The notes under the pieces: generated by a model
What the model was told of the DNA's origin: nothing
What the model saw: the letters and a program-made list of their open reading frames with translations, nothing else
Databases searched by the model: none
Translations under genes and position numbers: made by a program
Shown here: in pieces, positions 9,165 through 18,792 of the stretch
Layout: each line of letters opens with the position of its first letter
Position numbering within the stretch: the stretch's first letter is position 1
NCBI RefSeq assembly: GCF_002085925.2
Contig: NZ_CP053562.1
Coordinates: forward strand, 1,406,001-1,470,000
Source: Thioclava electrotropha
Lineage (GTDB): Bacteria; Pseudomonadota; Alphaproteobacteria; Rhodobacterales; Rhodobacteraceae
Direction: 5' to 3'
Length of the DNA stretch: 64,000 nt

Positions 9165-9593
9165 TTACGCCCCCACGGCTTCACCGGCCAGCTTGCGAAT
9201 CCGCTCCACCATCGCGCGCAACCCGTTCGAACGCTGCGCCGAGAGGTGGTCGTTCAGGCCCAGACGGCCCAGCTCGGCGGGGGCGTCGACCTTCAGTACA
9301 TCCTCGGCCGTCAGCCCGGAATAGAGCGCATGCAGGATCGCGATCAGGCCCTGCACGATCATCGCGTCGCTCTCGCCCTGAAAATCGAATGTCGCCTGCG
9401 GGCCCTCGCCCTCGATCCGGGGCAGGAGCCAGACCTGGCTCGCACAGCCCTCCACCTTGGTCGCGGGCACTTTCACCGCATCGTCCAGGGGCGGCAATTC
9501 GCGGCCCAACTCGATCACGTGACGGTAGCGGTCCTCCCAATCGTCGAGAAATTCGAAGGTCTCGGCAATCTCTTCAAAGGCTTCGCGCGCCAT
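9165..9593 (-). CDS. sufE: SufE family sulfur-acceptor protein
   Basis: 142 aa, the SufE size. The active-site region KVPATKVEGCASQVWLLP has the conserved Cys that takes persulfide sulfur from the SufS cysteine desulfurase, and the FEFLDDWEDRYRHVIELGRELPPL N-terminal helix is typical. It feeds sulfur into Fe-S cluster assembly in the cytoplasm. It stands alone here; no other suf genes are in the window. The start ATG at 9593 is followed directly by the conserved helix. Confidence 0.93.
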   Translation of the reverse strand: MAREAFEEIAETFEFLDDWEDRYRHVIELGRELPPLDDAVKVPATKVEGCASQVWLLPRIEGEGPQATFDFQGESDAMIVQGLIAILHALYSGLTAEDVLKVDAPAELGRLGLNDHLSAQRSNGLRAMVERIRKLAGEAVGA

Positions 9594-9731
9594 GGTTACT
9601 CGCTCCTACGGACAGGGAATTGCCTATTGGGTAACGGGTTCGCGCCCGAGGGTCCAGACGCGGCTTTTCAAAAGCGCTACAATGGGCTACCACAAATCCG
9701 GGTCCAGACCCGGGACAGTATCGGAGCCATC

Positions 9732-10229
9732 ATGAACAAAGCCCTGATCGCGGCACTTGCCCTGACGCTCACCACCGCAGGCTGCGGCACAATCCGTGAC
9801 AGCAAGCTCAACCCGTTCAACTGGTTCGGGCGCGACACGGCTGCACCGGTGGAAACACTCGCGCCGCGCGGCGGCTACCCCGTGAAGGTCGGCAAGCCGA
9901 ACCAGCAGCAGGTGTCGCAGGTTTCCTCGCTCTCGGTCGAGAAGATCCCCTCGGGTGCGATCATCACCGCGATGGGCCTGCCGCCGACGCAGGGCTATTG
10001 GGATACCGATCTGGTCCCGCTGAATGGCGGTGCGCCGGATGAGAACGGCACGGTGACCTATGTCTTCATGGTCTCGCCGCCGCCCGCTGAAAGCCCCGAT
10101 GCGCGCCGTGTGATGACCCCGCAGTCGCGCGAGGTCTCGGCGGCTGCGTTCCTGAGCACTTACAAGCTGCAGGGCGTGCGCAAAATCGTGGTGCAGGGCG
10201 TCTCCAACGCGCGGTCCGTCGCGCGTTGA
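9732..10229 (+). CDS. Conserved lipoprotein
   Basis: 165 aa. N-terminal lipoprotein signal: MNKALIAALALTLTTAGCG with lipobox Cys at residue 18. The body has SVEKIPSGAIITAMGLPPTQ and a C-terminal VRKIVVQGVSNARSV; I do not recognise a named domain. Similar small lipoproteins are widespread in Rhodobacteraceae with unknown function. It sits alone between divergent sufE and convergent rnd and has its own terminator, so it is a single-gene transcription unit. Confidence 0.82.
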   Translation: MNKALIAALALTLTTAGCGTIRDSKLNPFNWFGRDTAAPVETLAPRGGYPVKVGKPNQQQVSQVSSLSVEKIPSGAIITAMGLPPTQGYWDTDLVPLNGGAPDENGTVTYVFMVSPPPAESPDARRVMTPQSREVSAAAFLSTYKLQGVRKIVVQGVSNARSVAR

Positions 10230-10253
10230 GCTTGGCTTGATCTGAATAGGTGA

Positions 10254-10278
10254 GGCTCGGGGCGACCCGGGCCTTTTT
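10254..10278 (+). terminator. Intrinsic terminator after the lipoprotein gene
   Basis: Stem GGCTCGGG (10254-10261) and CCCGGGCC (10266-10273) with a GCGA tetraloop, followed by TTTTT, 25 bases after the lipoprotein stop. Confidence 0.75.
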
Positions 10279-10312
10279 CTTGTCATCTTGCCCGGATCAG
10301 CCGCGACAGCGG

Positions 10313-10349
10313 CCCGGGCAGCGCCCGACCGCCCCCTCGGGCGGGCGCT
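10313..10349. repeat. GC-rich dispersed intergenic repeat, copy 2
   Basis: Matches the element at 8999-9035 in length and order (CCCGGGCAGCGCCCGACC...). It lies between the lipoprotein terminator and the 3' end of rnd. Confidence 0.5.
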
Positions 10350-10460
10350 TGTGGGGTGTCAGCGCGCGCACTGAACGCGTCCGAAACTTTCAGGGATAAA
10401 GCGAAGACCACCAAAGAAGGGTGCGCCCACCCGGCGGTCAGGCGCAGCCCTCCGGTGACC

Positions 10461-11624
10461 TCACACGTCGATCAGCTTCACCGCGCCGCTATCGGCGGTC
10501 AGCGCCACTTCGCCCTTGGCCAGACGCAGCGCGTCACTGCCGAAGACTTCCGCACGCCAGCCCTGCAGGGCGGCGACGTCGCGCTTGCCAGCGGCGATGC
10601 GATCCAGATCGGAGGACGTCGCGATCAGCTTCGCGGCGACGCCTGCCTGCTGCGATTTCGCCTTCAGAAGCACCCGCAGCAGATCGCCGAGCGCGGTGTC
10701 GACCTGCAATTGCTGGGCCTGATTGTCGGGGCGGGGCAGCTTCTCGTTGGGCATCTCCAGCCCTTCACGCACCGCCGTCAGAATGCCCTCGGCGATCTCG
10801 CCCTTGCGGGCTTCGCGCAGCAGCAGTCGCGACTTGCCCAGCTCTTCGATAGAAGAGGGCTTGGTCGAGGCCAGCTCCAGCAGCGCGTCATCCTTGAAGA
10901 TACGGCTCCGCGGGATGTTGCGGTTCTGGGCGTACCCCTCACGGAACTGCGCCAGCTCGCGCACGATGGCGAGGAAGCGGCCCGAATTGGTCCGCGTCTT
11001 CACGCGCTTCCACGCCTCTTCGGGGCGGTTGATATAGGTCTCGGGGTTCAGCAGAACCGCCTCTTCCTCTTCGACCCAGGCGTCGCGGCCGGTTTTCTTC
11101 AGCTGTTCGTCTAGGAATTCGTAGATCACGCGCAGATGGGTCACATCGGCGATGGCGTATTTCTTCTGCGCCTCGGTCAGCGGACGGCGCGACCAGTCGG
11201 TGAAGCGCGAGGACTTGTCGAGCGACTGCTTGGCGATCTTGCGCACCAGCGTCTCGTAGCCCACCTGCTCGCCGAAGCCGCAGACCATCGCGGCGATCTG
11301 CGTATCGAACAGCGGATCGGGGAAGACCTGCGCGTCGGTGTAGAAAATCTCCAGATCCTGCCGCGCGGCGTGGAAGACCTTCACGGTCTCCTTGTGGCGG
11401 TAAAGATCGTAGAGCGGCTCGAGCGAGAGATCGTCGGACAGCGGGTCGACCAGAACGGCCTCGCCTTCGGTCTCGCCATGATTGGGGAGCGCCATCTGCA
11501 CGAGGCACAGCTTGGACCAGTAGGTCCGCTCGCGCAGGAATTCGGTGTCGACGGTGACGTAGGGCTCTTGCTTGGCCTTTTCGCAGAAGGCCGCGAGGGC
11601 CTCGGTCGTGGTGATGGTCTGCAT
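10461..11624 (-). CDS. rnd: Ribonuclease D
   Basis: 387 aa, standard RNase D length. The DEDD 3'-5' exonuclease motif I is at residues 26-28 (VTVDTEFLRERTYW), motif II around VFHAARQDLEIFY, and motif III around KKYAIADVTHL; a C-terminal HRDC region follows from about residue 210. The enzyme trims 3' ends of tRNA and other stable RNA precursors. It is a single gene, read leftward. The start at 11624 gives the family N-terminus MQTITTTEALAAFCEKAK. Confidence 0.95.
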   Translation of the reverse strand: MQTITTTEALAAFCEKAKQEPYVTVDTEFLRERTYWSKLCLVQMALPNHGETEGEAVLVDPLSDDLSLEPLYDLYRHKETVKVFHAARQDLEIFYTDAQVFPDPLFDTQIAAMVCGFGEQVGYETLVRKIAKQSLDKSSRFTDWSRRPLTEAQKKYAIADVTHLRVIYEFLDEQLKKTGRDAWVEEEEAVLLNPETYINRPEEAWKRVKTRTNSGRFLAIVRELAQFREGYAQNRNIPRSRIFKDDALLELASTKPSSIEELGKSRLLLREARKGEIAEGILTAVREGLEMPNEKLPRPDNQAQQLQVDTALGDLLRVLLKAKSQQAGVAAKLIATSSDLDRIAAGKRDVAALQGWRAEVFGSDALRLAKGEVALTADSGAVKLIDV

Positions 11625-11745
11625 ATCGCGCTTTCAATTCGGTGCGGGCTCATCCCGCGCAGGTGCAAATTCCCTAGACCTTCATGGGGCAAAAGGGAAG
11701 GGTGGCGCGTGTTGCGGCCCGGTTTGCGTGGCAGAAGCGCCAGTT

Positions 11746-12498
11746 TCAGTGCTGCAGGAGGAACGCGGCCCAGGTCAGCCCATAGAGGATGGGCTGGTGG
11801 ATCAGGTAGATCGGGAGGGTGTGACGGCCTGCGAACAGCGCGACTTTCATCACCCCGCGCGTCTGATCGGGCTGGTAGCGCGCGGCCCGTTTCCAATAGC
11901 CCAGCCGGTCGAGCAGTTTCGCCGCGCCCATGCCGATCAGGAACGGTCCGATCCACGGGAAGACCGGCTCGAAATCCATCGAGGGGCGCCACTTCGTCGA
12001 CAGCCCCAGCCACCACAGCCACGGCTGATTGAACAGCTCGAACGCATAGTTCAGATGCACCCAGACCGCGATCACGCCAAGTGCCGCCAGCAAGATCCAC
12101 GGCAGGAACAGAAGTGCGGCACCGATCAGCGAACTGACGGCGATGGAATGCAGGATGCCGAAATAGATGAAGTATTCCGGCATCATCACATAGGTCGCCG
12201 CACTCACCAGCGCCGCCGCGACCACCACCTTGCCGATCCGCTTCCAGAACGGGGCGGCACGGAAGCCATGGCGATGGGCGAGCACGAGGCTGGCGCCGGC
12301 CATGAAGATGAAGGTGCTGGCGACCACGCGGGCGAAATCGAGGAAGGCGGGGTGAAACACCGTGCCACGCGGCACAAAGCCGAAATTCTCGAGATCGTAG
12401 GTCAGGTGGAAGATCGCCATGCCGATCAGCGCCACGGCCCGGATCAGGTCGGGGGCGATCATGCGCCCGCGCGGGGCCGTATCCGGGGTCGTGTCCAT
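11746..12498 (-). CDS. DUF1624 / heparan-alpha-glucosaminide N-acetyltransferase-like membrane protein
   Basis: 250 aa with about seven membrane helices. It begins with the family motif PDLIRAVALIGMAIFHLTYDLENFG, of which the first part around residues 16-40 is diagnostic for DUF1624/HGSNAT-type acyltransferases, and ends with LPIYLIHQPILYGL, also typical. The conserved FHLTYDL His is present. Function in bacteria is not established; an acyl transfer across the inner membrane is likely by family. It follows purN on the same strand after 80 bases and could be in one transcript with purM-purN. Confidence 0.86.
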   Translation of the reverse strand: MDTTPDTAPRGRMIAPDLIRAVALIGMAIFHLTYDLENFGFVPRGTVFHPAFLDFARVVASTFIFMAGASLVLAHRHGFRAAPFWKRIGKVVVAAALVSAATYVMMPEYFIYFGILHSIAVSSLIGAALLFLPWILLAALGVIAVWVHLNYAFELFNQPWLWWLGLSTKWRPSMDFEPVFPWIGPFLIGMGAAKLLDRLGYWKRAARYQPDQTRGVMKVALFAGRHTLPIYLIHQPILYGLTWAAFLLQH

Positions 12499-12578
12499 GC
12501 GTCAGTCATGCGCGAAGCGACGGCCGCTCGCAAGCGGGGGCAGCGCATTTCGGCATGAGCGTGCTTACAAATGGGCGC

Positions 12579-13166
12579 TTACAGAAAGACCGGCGTGCGG
12601 TCGCCCTCGGCGAACCGGCGCAGCACCGCCGGATAGAGGCGATGTTCCTGCACCAGCACGCGAGCGGCCAGATCGTCGGGCGTGTCGCCCGGCTCGATCG
12701 GAACGCGCGCCTGACCGAGGATCGGCCCGTCATCGAGCACCGGCGTCACCTCATGCACGGTGCAGCCCGCCACCGCATCGCCCGCCTCGATCGCGCGCTT
12801 ATGGGTGTGCAGCCCGGGATATTTCGGCAAAAGCGAGGGGTGGATGTTGAGCATCCGGCCCTCGAACTGCGCCACGAAGTCCGGCGTCAGCACCCGCATG
12901 AAGCCCGCGAGGCAGAGCACATCGGGTTTCGCGGCGAGGATCGGTTTCAGCAGTTCGGCCTCGAAGGCGGCACGATCCTTGCCATAGGGGCGGTGGTCGA
13001 TGGCGGCGGTCGGCACGCCCATCCGCGCGGCCTTCTCCAGCCCCGACGCCCGCGCGTCGTTCGATGCGACCAGCACCGGGCGGGCAGGGTGGTCCTCTGC
13101 CATGCTCTCGACCAGTCGGACCATGTTCGAGCCGCCGCCCGAGATCAGGATCGCGACACGGATCAC
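12579..13166 (-). CDS. purN: Phosphoribosylglycinamide formyltransferase
   Basis: 195 aa, PurN length. The start is GTG at 13166, overlapping the purM stop (GTGA). The N-terminus [15 protein letters not shown] has the phosphate-binding loop, and the folate/catalytic region [18 protein letters not shown]...[16 protein letters not shown] carries the catalytic Asn-His, with the catalytic Asp in [17 protein letters not shown]. It adds a formyl group to GAR in step 3 of purine synthesis. Coupled to purM, which makes AIR two steps later. Confidence 0.96.
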   Translation of the reverse strand: MIRVAILISGGGSNMVRLVESMAEDHPARPVLVASNDARASGLEKAARMGVPTAAIDHRPYGKDRAAFEAELLKPILAAKPDVLCLAGFMRVLTPDFVAQFEGRMLNIHPSLLPKYPGLHTHKRAIEAGDAVAGCTVHEVTPVLDDGPILGQARVPIEPGDTPDDLAARVLVQEHRLYPAVLRRFAEGDRTPVFL

Positions 13167-14209
13167 AGCAGCGCGCCCTCGTAGGCGATGCCCTCATTGG
13201 ACGTGACGGTGCCGATGCGGGTAACGCTCTCGCCTTCGCCTGCGAGCAGGGTGGCGACCTCGTCGGCCTTGTCCGCCGCGACGACGACGATCATGCCGAT
13301 GCCGCAATTGAAGGTTTTCAGCAGTTCGCGCTCTTCCATCGAAGCGGTCTCGGCCAGCCAGCGGAACACGCCGGGCAGTTCCCACGCGTCGAGGTCGATC
13401 GTCGCGCCCAAGCCCTCGGGCAGAACGCGGGGCAGGTTCTCGGTCAGGCCGCCGCCGGTGATATGGGCCAGCGCGTGAACGCCGCCTGCGCGCACCGCGG
13501 CCAGGCATTGTTTGACGTAAAGCCGGGTGGGCGCCAGCAGCGCCTCGCCAAGCGAGCCCTCACCGAAGGGGCAGTCCGCGTCCCAGCCGAGGCCGGACAT
13601 CTCGACCACCTTGCGCACGAAGGAATAGCCGTTGGAATGCACGCCGTTCGAGCCGAGGCCCAGAAGCACGTCACCCTCGGCCACGCCTGCGGGCAGGTCG
13701 GTGCCCCGCTCCATCGCGCCGACCGCGAAGCCCGCGAGGTCGAAATCGCCCTTGGAATACATGCCCGGCATTTCCGCCGTCTCGCCGCCGATCAGCGCGC
13801 AGCCCGATTGCGCGCAGCCTTCCGCGATGCCCTCGATGATGCGCGCGGCCTGATCGAGCTCGAGCTTGCCGGTCGCGAAATAATCGAGGAAAAACAGCGG
13901 CTCCGCACCTTGGCAGACCAGATCGTTAACGCACATCGCCACGAGGTCGATGCCGATCGTGTCGACATTGCCAGTATCGATTGCTATGCGCAGCTTGGTG
14001 CCCACACCATCGGTCGCGCCGACGAGGATCGGATCGTTGTAGCCCGCCGCCTTCAGATCGAACAGCGCGCCGAAGCCGCCCAGACCCGACATCGTGCCCG
14101 AGCGCTGCGTGCGCTTGGCTGCGGGTTTGATCCGGTCCACCAATGCATTGCCCGCGTCGATATCGACGCCCGCATCGGCATAGGTGAGGCCCTGTTTTTT
14201 CTCGGTCAT
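13163..14209 (-). CDS. purM: Phosphoribosylformylglycinamidine cyclo-ligase (AIR synthetase)
   Basis: 348 aa. The start at 14209 gives [28 protein letters not shown], of which the YADAGVDI motif is the PurM signature; the frame continues upstream without similarity. ATP-binding [10 protein letters not shown] and the [14 protein letters not shown] motif are present. It converts FGAM to AIR in purine synthesis. It is the first gene of purM-purN and overlaps purN by four bases. It diverges from the tRNA gene upstream. Confidence 0.97.
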   Translation of the reverse strand: MTEKKQGLTYADAGVDIDAGNALVDRIKPAAKRTQRSGTMSGLGGFGALFDLKAAGYNDPILVGATDGVGTKLRIAIDTGNVDTIGIDLVAMCVNDLVCQGAEPLFFLDYFATGKLELDQAARIIEGIAEGCAQSGCALIGGETAEMPGMYSKGDFDLAGFAVGAMERGTDLPAGVAEGDVLLGLGSNGVHSNGYSFVRKVVEMSGLGWDADCPFGEGSLGEALLAPTRLYVKQCLAAVRAGGVHALAHITGGGLTENLPRVLPEGLGATIDLDAWELPGVFRWLAETASMEERELLKTFNCGIGMIVVVAADKADEVATLLAGEGESVTRIGTVTSNEGIAYEGALL

Positions 14210-14344
14210 CGCGGCGCACTCCGGCAAGTAAACTCTTGGCCGAAGCCCTAGCGTAACCGCACGCGCCCCGCAACGTCGAAGGGGATGGGGGTGCGCGCTT
14301 TCTTGACGCGCGCGTGCGGCCTGACTAGAGGAATACGCAATGGT

Positions 14345-14421
14345 GGGCCTGTAGCTCAATTGGTTAGAGCAGGGCGCTCATAACGCCTTGGTTGCGGGTT
14401 CAAGTCCTGCCGGGCCTACCA
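14345..14421 (+). tRNA. tRNA with CAU anticodon (Met or Ile2)
   Basis: A 77-nt cloverleaf with encoded CCA. Acceptor arms GGGCCTG and CGGGCCT pair, with G-U pairs at positions 1-72 and 6-67; D arm GCTC/GAGC; anticodon stem GGGCG/CGCCT around loop CTCATAA, anticodon CAT; T arm GCGGG/CCTGC around TTCAAGT. CAT is shared by elongator Met, initiator Met and the lysidine-modified Ile2. The 1-72 pair is present, so initiator is unlikely. A choice between Met and Ile2 needs a covariance or TilS-determinant comparison. Confidence 0.94.
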
Positions 14422-14690
14422 GTTTTCCGCCGAAATTTCCGCGGCTTCGTGGCCGTGTTGCCACGACTCTCCCTATGCGTGTCGCCTCGCCCGGAAAGCC
14501 CCCATTTCGCCCAAATTGCGCCGTGAGACGATCACGAACCCGCGCCAAATGAGGGCCTTGTTAGAGTATCAGTAACTATAAAAATCGAGCAGCCACGTCA
14601 TAGGCCCCGATATTTTTGCACAGTCTTCGAAAGTCGGAGACCGGTCCCTCGCGGGCCGGTCCGACGGTAACAAGGTAAAGCAGCGGCGAC

Positions 14691-17012
14691 ATGGCCACGA
14701 CGTTCAACTGGATATATCTCGGCGTCGCCGAGGACGCGAACGGCAACATCTACTACTTGGATTCCCAAGAGGGAAATTCGAGCATGGAGAATTACAACCT
14801 TCTCCAGAACGCCTCCGCTGGGTCCTCCACCGATCCGCTGTTCAGCCACATCACCGAAGCAACGCTGATCGACAATGGCGGCTCGAGTGGTGTTCTCGAC
14901 ACCAATAACAACACGTCCAACGACACGATCCGCACCGATATCGGTGACGGTCAGGGCGTTCGCGATTTCACCTATGACGGTCTGGTGGTCTACAACACGA
15001 CCATCACCTACACCGACGGCACCACGGCGAATGTGCAATCGGTCCTCGTGCAGACCACGACGGGCGAAGTGTTCCTCGCGCCGGAACTGTCGAATAATGC
15101 AACCACAGCGGCCTATGAGGCCAAACCGATCCAGTCGATGATCATCGGCTCAGCGGTGAGCTATCAAAACACCAATCTTGCGCAGGATCGCTACGTCACC
15201 GGCTTCGACGATGGCTATGTCGACGGCACCGAAGGGGCGGACCGCATCGACGTGAACTATGTCGAGCCGATCGCGAATGGCTCCGACCGCGTGGACAATA
15301 ACGATGCGGGGCTCGCGGGCAGCAGCGGCAATGACGACTACATCCGCGCCTATGGTGGCAACGACACCGTGCTGGCCGGGCTCGGCAATGACACGGTCGA
15401 TGGCGGTACGGGCGACGATTCGATCGATGGCGGGTCGGGCAACGACTCGCTGATCGGCGGCACCGGCAATGACACGCTCCTCGGTGGCAGCGGAAACGAC
15501 ACGCTCACCGGGAACGATGGCAACGATTCCCTCGATGGCGGCGCGGATAATGACTGGCTCGATGGTGGCATCGGTAACGACACTCTGATCGGCGGTCTCG
15601 GGAATGACCGGCTGATCGGCGGTGCGGGCAACGACGCGCTCGATGGCGGGGCGGGGACCGATACGCTCGAAGGCGGCACGGGCAATGACACGCTGCATGG
15701 CGGCGCGGGCGGCGATATCCTCTCGGGCGGAACCGGGATGGATTATGTCGACTATTCCGATTCCGCGAGCGCGGTGAACATCAACCTTGGCGCGGGCACG
15801 GCCACGGGCGGCGATGCGACGGGCGATACGCTCAGCGGCGTCGACGGGATCTACGGCTCGGCGGGCAACGACACGCTGATCGGTTTCGACGGCGCCTCCT
15901 CGGACCCGACGGATGGCTACACCAACGTCTTCTACGGCAACGGTGGCGACGACTATATTGACGGCGCGGGTGCGGATGACATCCTCTACGGTGGCACCGG
16001 CAATGACACCGTGCTGGGCGGATCGGGCAATGACTCGCTTTACGGCGACGCAGGCAATGACAGCCTCGTTGGCGGCACCGGCGATGACACGCTGTTCGGT
16101 GGCGACGGGAACGACGTTCTGCAAGGCGGCGCCGGCAGTGATCAGCTCTATGGCGGTGCGGGAAATGATACGCTCTCGGGCGGCGGCGGTGACCTTCTTA
16201 TCGGTGGCGCGGATGCCGATAGGTTCATCGACCTCGTCCCCGGCGACACGATCGACGGCTCGGAGACGGGCGACGATTTCGACATCATCGACCTCAGCGA
16301 CTGGGGCTGGGACAATGTCGCCGTGCATCGTGACGCGGCGAACCCGGAAAACGGCACGATCGATTTCTATGACGGCAATGGCGCGGTCGTCGGCACGGTC
16401 AACTTCTCGAATATCGAAAAGGTCATCCCCTGCTTCACGCCGGGCACCTTGATCGCGACGCATAGCGGCGCCCGCGCGGTCGAAAGCCTGCAGGTCGGCG
16501 ATCGCATTCTGACTCGCGACAGCGGCTTTCAGGTCATCCGCTGGATTGGCACCCGTGCGCTCAGCGCGGCGGAACTGCTGGCGAAGCCGGAATTCCGCTC
16601 CATCAAGATCGCACCGGGCGCGCTGGGCGCGAACCAGCCCGAGCGCGAGATGCGCGTCTCGCCGCAGCACCGCATCCTGCTGACCGGGCCGCGCGCGCAG
16701 CTGATCGCGGGCGAGCCGGAGGTGCTGGCCGCCGCGCGCCATCTTGTCGGGTTGCCGGGGATCGAGATCGACGAAGAGGCCGAGGCGGTCACCTATATCC
16801 ACGTGATGTTCGATAATCACGAGATCGTTTTCTCCGACGGGCTCTGGACCGAAAGCTTCCAGCCGGGGCAGGCGACGATGAACGATATGGATCAGGCGCA
16901 ACGGGCCGAATTGCTTGCGCTCTTCCCGGAACTGGACGGCGAAGTCGAAAGCTATCTCGCCGCGCGGCCGAGCCTAAAACGCCACGAAGCCCGCATCATC
17001 GCGGCGGCCTGA
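14691..17012 (+). CDS. RTX-repeat protein with C-terminal Hint (intein/hedgehog-type) domain
   Basis: 773 aa. After a 215-residue N-terminal region rich in Asn/Thr/Asp with no signal peptide, residues about 215-530 hold some two dozen calcium-binding nonapeptides of the GGxGNDxLx type, as in type I secreted proteins. A Hint domain follows from Cys581 (PCFTPGTLIATHSGARAVESL) to about residue 720, including the RVSPQHRILL His-box. Rhodobacteraceae carry many RTX-Hint proteins; secretion by a type I ABC exporter and calcium-induced folding are expected. The canonical Hint N-terminal Cys supports self-cleavage, but a splicing C-terminal Asn-Cys is not evident. Single gene; no exporter nearby. Confidence 0.9.
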   Translation: MATTFNWIYLGVAEDANGNIYYLDSQEGNSSMENYNLLQNASAGSSTDPLFSHITEATLIDNGGSSGVLDTNNNTSNDTIRTDIGDGQGVRDFTYDGLVVYNTTITYTDGTTANVQSVLVQTTTGEVFLAPELSNNATTAAYEAKPIQSMIIGSAVSYQNTNLAQDRYVTGFDDGYVDGTEGADRIDVNYVEPIANGSDRVDNNDAGLAGSSGNDDYIRAYGGNDTVLAGLGNDTVDGGTGDDSIDGGSGNDSLIGGTGNDTLLGGSGNDTLTGNDGNDSLDGGADNDWLDGGIGNDTLIGGLGNDRLIGGAGNDALDGGAGTDTLEGGTGNDTLHGGAGGDILSGGTGMDYVDYSDSASAVNINLGAGTATGGDATGDTLSGVDGIYGSAGNDTLIGFDGASSDPTDGYTNVFYGNGGDDYIDGAGADDILYGGTGNDTVLGGSGNDSLYGDAGNDSLVGGTGDDTLFGGDGNDVLQGGAGSDQLYGGAGNDTLSGGGGDLLIGGADADRFIDLVPGDTIDGSETGDDFDIIDLSDWGWDNVAVHRDAANPENGTIDFYDGNGAVVGTVNFSNIEKVIPCFTPGTLIATHSGARAVESLQVGDRILTRDSGFQVIRWIGTRALSAAELLAKPEFRSIKIAPGALGANQPEREMRVSPQHRILLTGPRAQLIAGEPEVLAAARHLVGLPGIEIDEEAEAVTYIHVMFDNHEIVFSDGLWTESFQPGQATMNDMDQAQRAELLALFPELDGEVESYLAARPSLKRHEARIIAAA

Positions 17013-17116
17013 TCGGGCAAGAGCCACTTCCGTGCGACCTGGTTGCCCTTGCGTTCCCCCGCTCCGGATCGCTAGAGGGTTATTGACCCGTGGATCAATA
17101 AAAGGAGCGCGCTGCA

Positions 17117-18661
17117 ATGCCTGACCTCGAAACCTCCCCCAAGGAAGACAGCAAGCCGCGCCCGAACATCCTGATCCTGATGGTCGACCAGCTCAACGGG
17201 ACGCTCTTTCCCGACGGTCCGGCGGAGTGGCTTCACACGCCCAACCTTCGCAAGCTGGCCGAGCGTTCGGTGCGGTTCGAGAACGCCTATACCGGCTCGC
17301 CCCTCTGCGCTCCGGGCCGAGCGGCCTTCATGTCGGGCCAGCTTCCCTCGACGACGGGCGTCTATGACAACGCGGCCGAGTTCCGCTCTGACATTCCCAC
17401 CTATGCCCACCACCTGCGCCGCGCGGGCTACCAGACTTGCCTCTCGGGCAAGATGCATTTCGTGGGCCCCGATCAGCTTCACGGGTTCGAAGAGCGGCTG
17501 ACCACCGATATCTACCCCGCCGATTTCGGCTGGACCCCGGATTACCGCAAGCCCGGCGAGCGGATCGACTGGTGGTATCACAACATGGGCTCGGTGACCG
17601 GGGCAGGGGTGGCCGAGATTTCCAACCAGATGGAATATGACGACAACGTCGCCCATGAGGCGAAGATGAAGCTCTACGATCTGGCGCGGGGCAATGATGC
17701 GCGCCCGTGGATGCTTACCGTCAGCTTTACCCATCCCCACGACCCCTACGTCGCGCGCAAGAAATACTGGGATCTCTACGAGGACTGCGACCATCTCGAA
17801 CCCGAGGTCGGCACGATCCCCTACGAGGAGCAGGACAACCACTCGAAGCGGATTTTCGACGCGAACGATTGGCGCGAGTTCAACATCACGACCGAGGATA
17901 TCCGCCGCTCGCGCCGCGCCTATTTCGCGAACCTGTCCTATCTCGACGACAAGATCGGCGAGCTGCTGCAGGTGCTCGAAGACACCCGGCAAGAGGCGAC
18001 GATCCTCTTCGTCTCCGATCACGGCGACATGCTGGGCGCGCGGGGGCTGTGGTTCAAGATGAGCTTCTACGAGGGCTCGGCGCGCGTGCCGCTGATGATC
18101 TCGGCACCGGGGCTGGAGCCGGGGCTGGTCTCCGATCCGGTCTCGACGATCGACGTCACGCCGACGCTCTGCGATCTGGCGGGCATCTCGATGGACGAAA
18201 TCGCGCCCTGGATCGACGGGCAGACCCTGCTGCCGCAGGCCAAGCGCGAGCCCCGCAAAGAGGCGGTCGCGATGGAATATGCCGCCGAGGCCTCTTACGC
18301 GCCGCTCGTGAGCCTGCGCAAAGGGCGCTACAAGCTGAACCTGTGCAATCTCGATCCCGATCAGCTCTTCGACGTCGAGGCCGATCCGCATGAGTTGACC
18401 AACCTCGCAGACGATCCCACCCATGCCGAGGCCTATGCCGCGCTGAAGGCGGAGGCGGCTCAGCGCTGGGATCTGGATCGTTTCGACGAGGACGTCCGGG
18501 CCAGTCAGGCGCGGCGCTGGGTCGTCTACGAGGCGCTCAGCCAGGGCGGCCAGTATCCGTGGGATTATCAGCCGCTCAAGAAGGCCTCCGAGGCCTATAT
18601 GCGCAATCACATGGACCTTAACGTGCTGGAAGAAAACAAACGCTTCCCGCGCGGGGAGTAA
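17117..18661 (+). CDS. betC: Choline-sulfatase
   Basis: 514 aa, the BetC length. The type I sulfatase signature SPLCAPGRAAFMSG has Cys64, Pro66 and Arg68; Cys64 would be converted to formylglycine by a maturase. Metal ligands: ILMVDQLN near the N-terminus and FVSDHGDMLGARGLW in the middle. The C-terminal VVYEALSQGGQYPWDYQPL tail is specific to choline-sulfatases. It releases choline and sulfate from choline-O-sulfate, feeding glycine betaine synthesis. No betA, betB or transporter lies next to it. An AAAGGAGCGC ribosome site precedes the ATG. Confidence 0.92.
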   Translation: MPDLETSPKEDSKPRPNILILMVDQLNGTLFPDGPAEWLHTPNLRKLAERSVRFENAYTGSPLCAPGRAAFMSGQLPSTTGVYDNAAEFRSDIPTYAHHLRRAGYQTCLSGKMHFVGPDQLHGFEERLTTDIYPADFGWTPDYRKPGERIDWWYHNMGSVTGAGVAEISNQMEYDDNVAHEAKMKLYDLARGNDARPWMLTVSFTHPHDPYVARKKYWDLYEDCDHLEPEVGTIPYEEQDNHSKRIFDANDWREFNITTEDIRRSRRAYFANLSYLDDKIGELLQVLEDTRQEATILFVSDHGDMLGARGLWFKMSFYEGSARVPLMISAPGLEPGLVSDPVSTIDVTPTLCDLAGISMDEIAPWIDGQTLLPQAKREPRKEAVAMEYAAEASYAPLVSLRKGRYKLNLCNLDPDQLFDVEADPHELTNLADDPTHAEAYAALKAEAAQRWDLDRFDEDVRASQARRWVVYEALSQGGQYPWDYQPLKKASEAYMRNHMDLNVLEENKRFPRGE

Positions 18662-18668
18662 GAGCGCG

Positions 18669-18696
18669 TGGTCCGGGGCGTGTCAGCCCCGGACCA
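18669..18696 (+). terminator. Hairpin after betC, probable terminator
   Basis: A perfect 11-bp inverted repeat TGGTCCGGGGC / GCCCCGGACCA with a 6-base loop, 8 bases after the betC stop. It lacks a T tract, so termination is likely but not certain. Confidence 0.5.
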
Positions 18697-18792
18697 ATCC
18701 CCGGCGCCTTTCACTACCCCGTGAGCGCCTTTCCGGAACGCCGCGCCGCCCTAAGCTGTTGTCCAACCCAACAGGCAGACAGGAGATCGACC

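Noticed and set aside
5807..9184. A very long open frame on the minus strand opposite pntA and pntB
   Set aside because: It lies fully antisense to two unmistakable conserved genes; long antisense frames are common in GC-rich DNA, and its His/Arg/Asp-rich composition has no family likeness.
15350..16200. Short repeated DNA in the RTX region
   Set aside because: The repeats encode the GGxGNDxLx nonapeptides and need no other explanation.
15150..16901. A 583-codon minus-strand frame opposite the RTX-Hint gene
   Set aside because: It is the mirror of the RTX repeats (VIAGAA-type repeats); the plus strand has the clear domain signatures.
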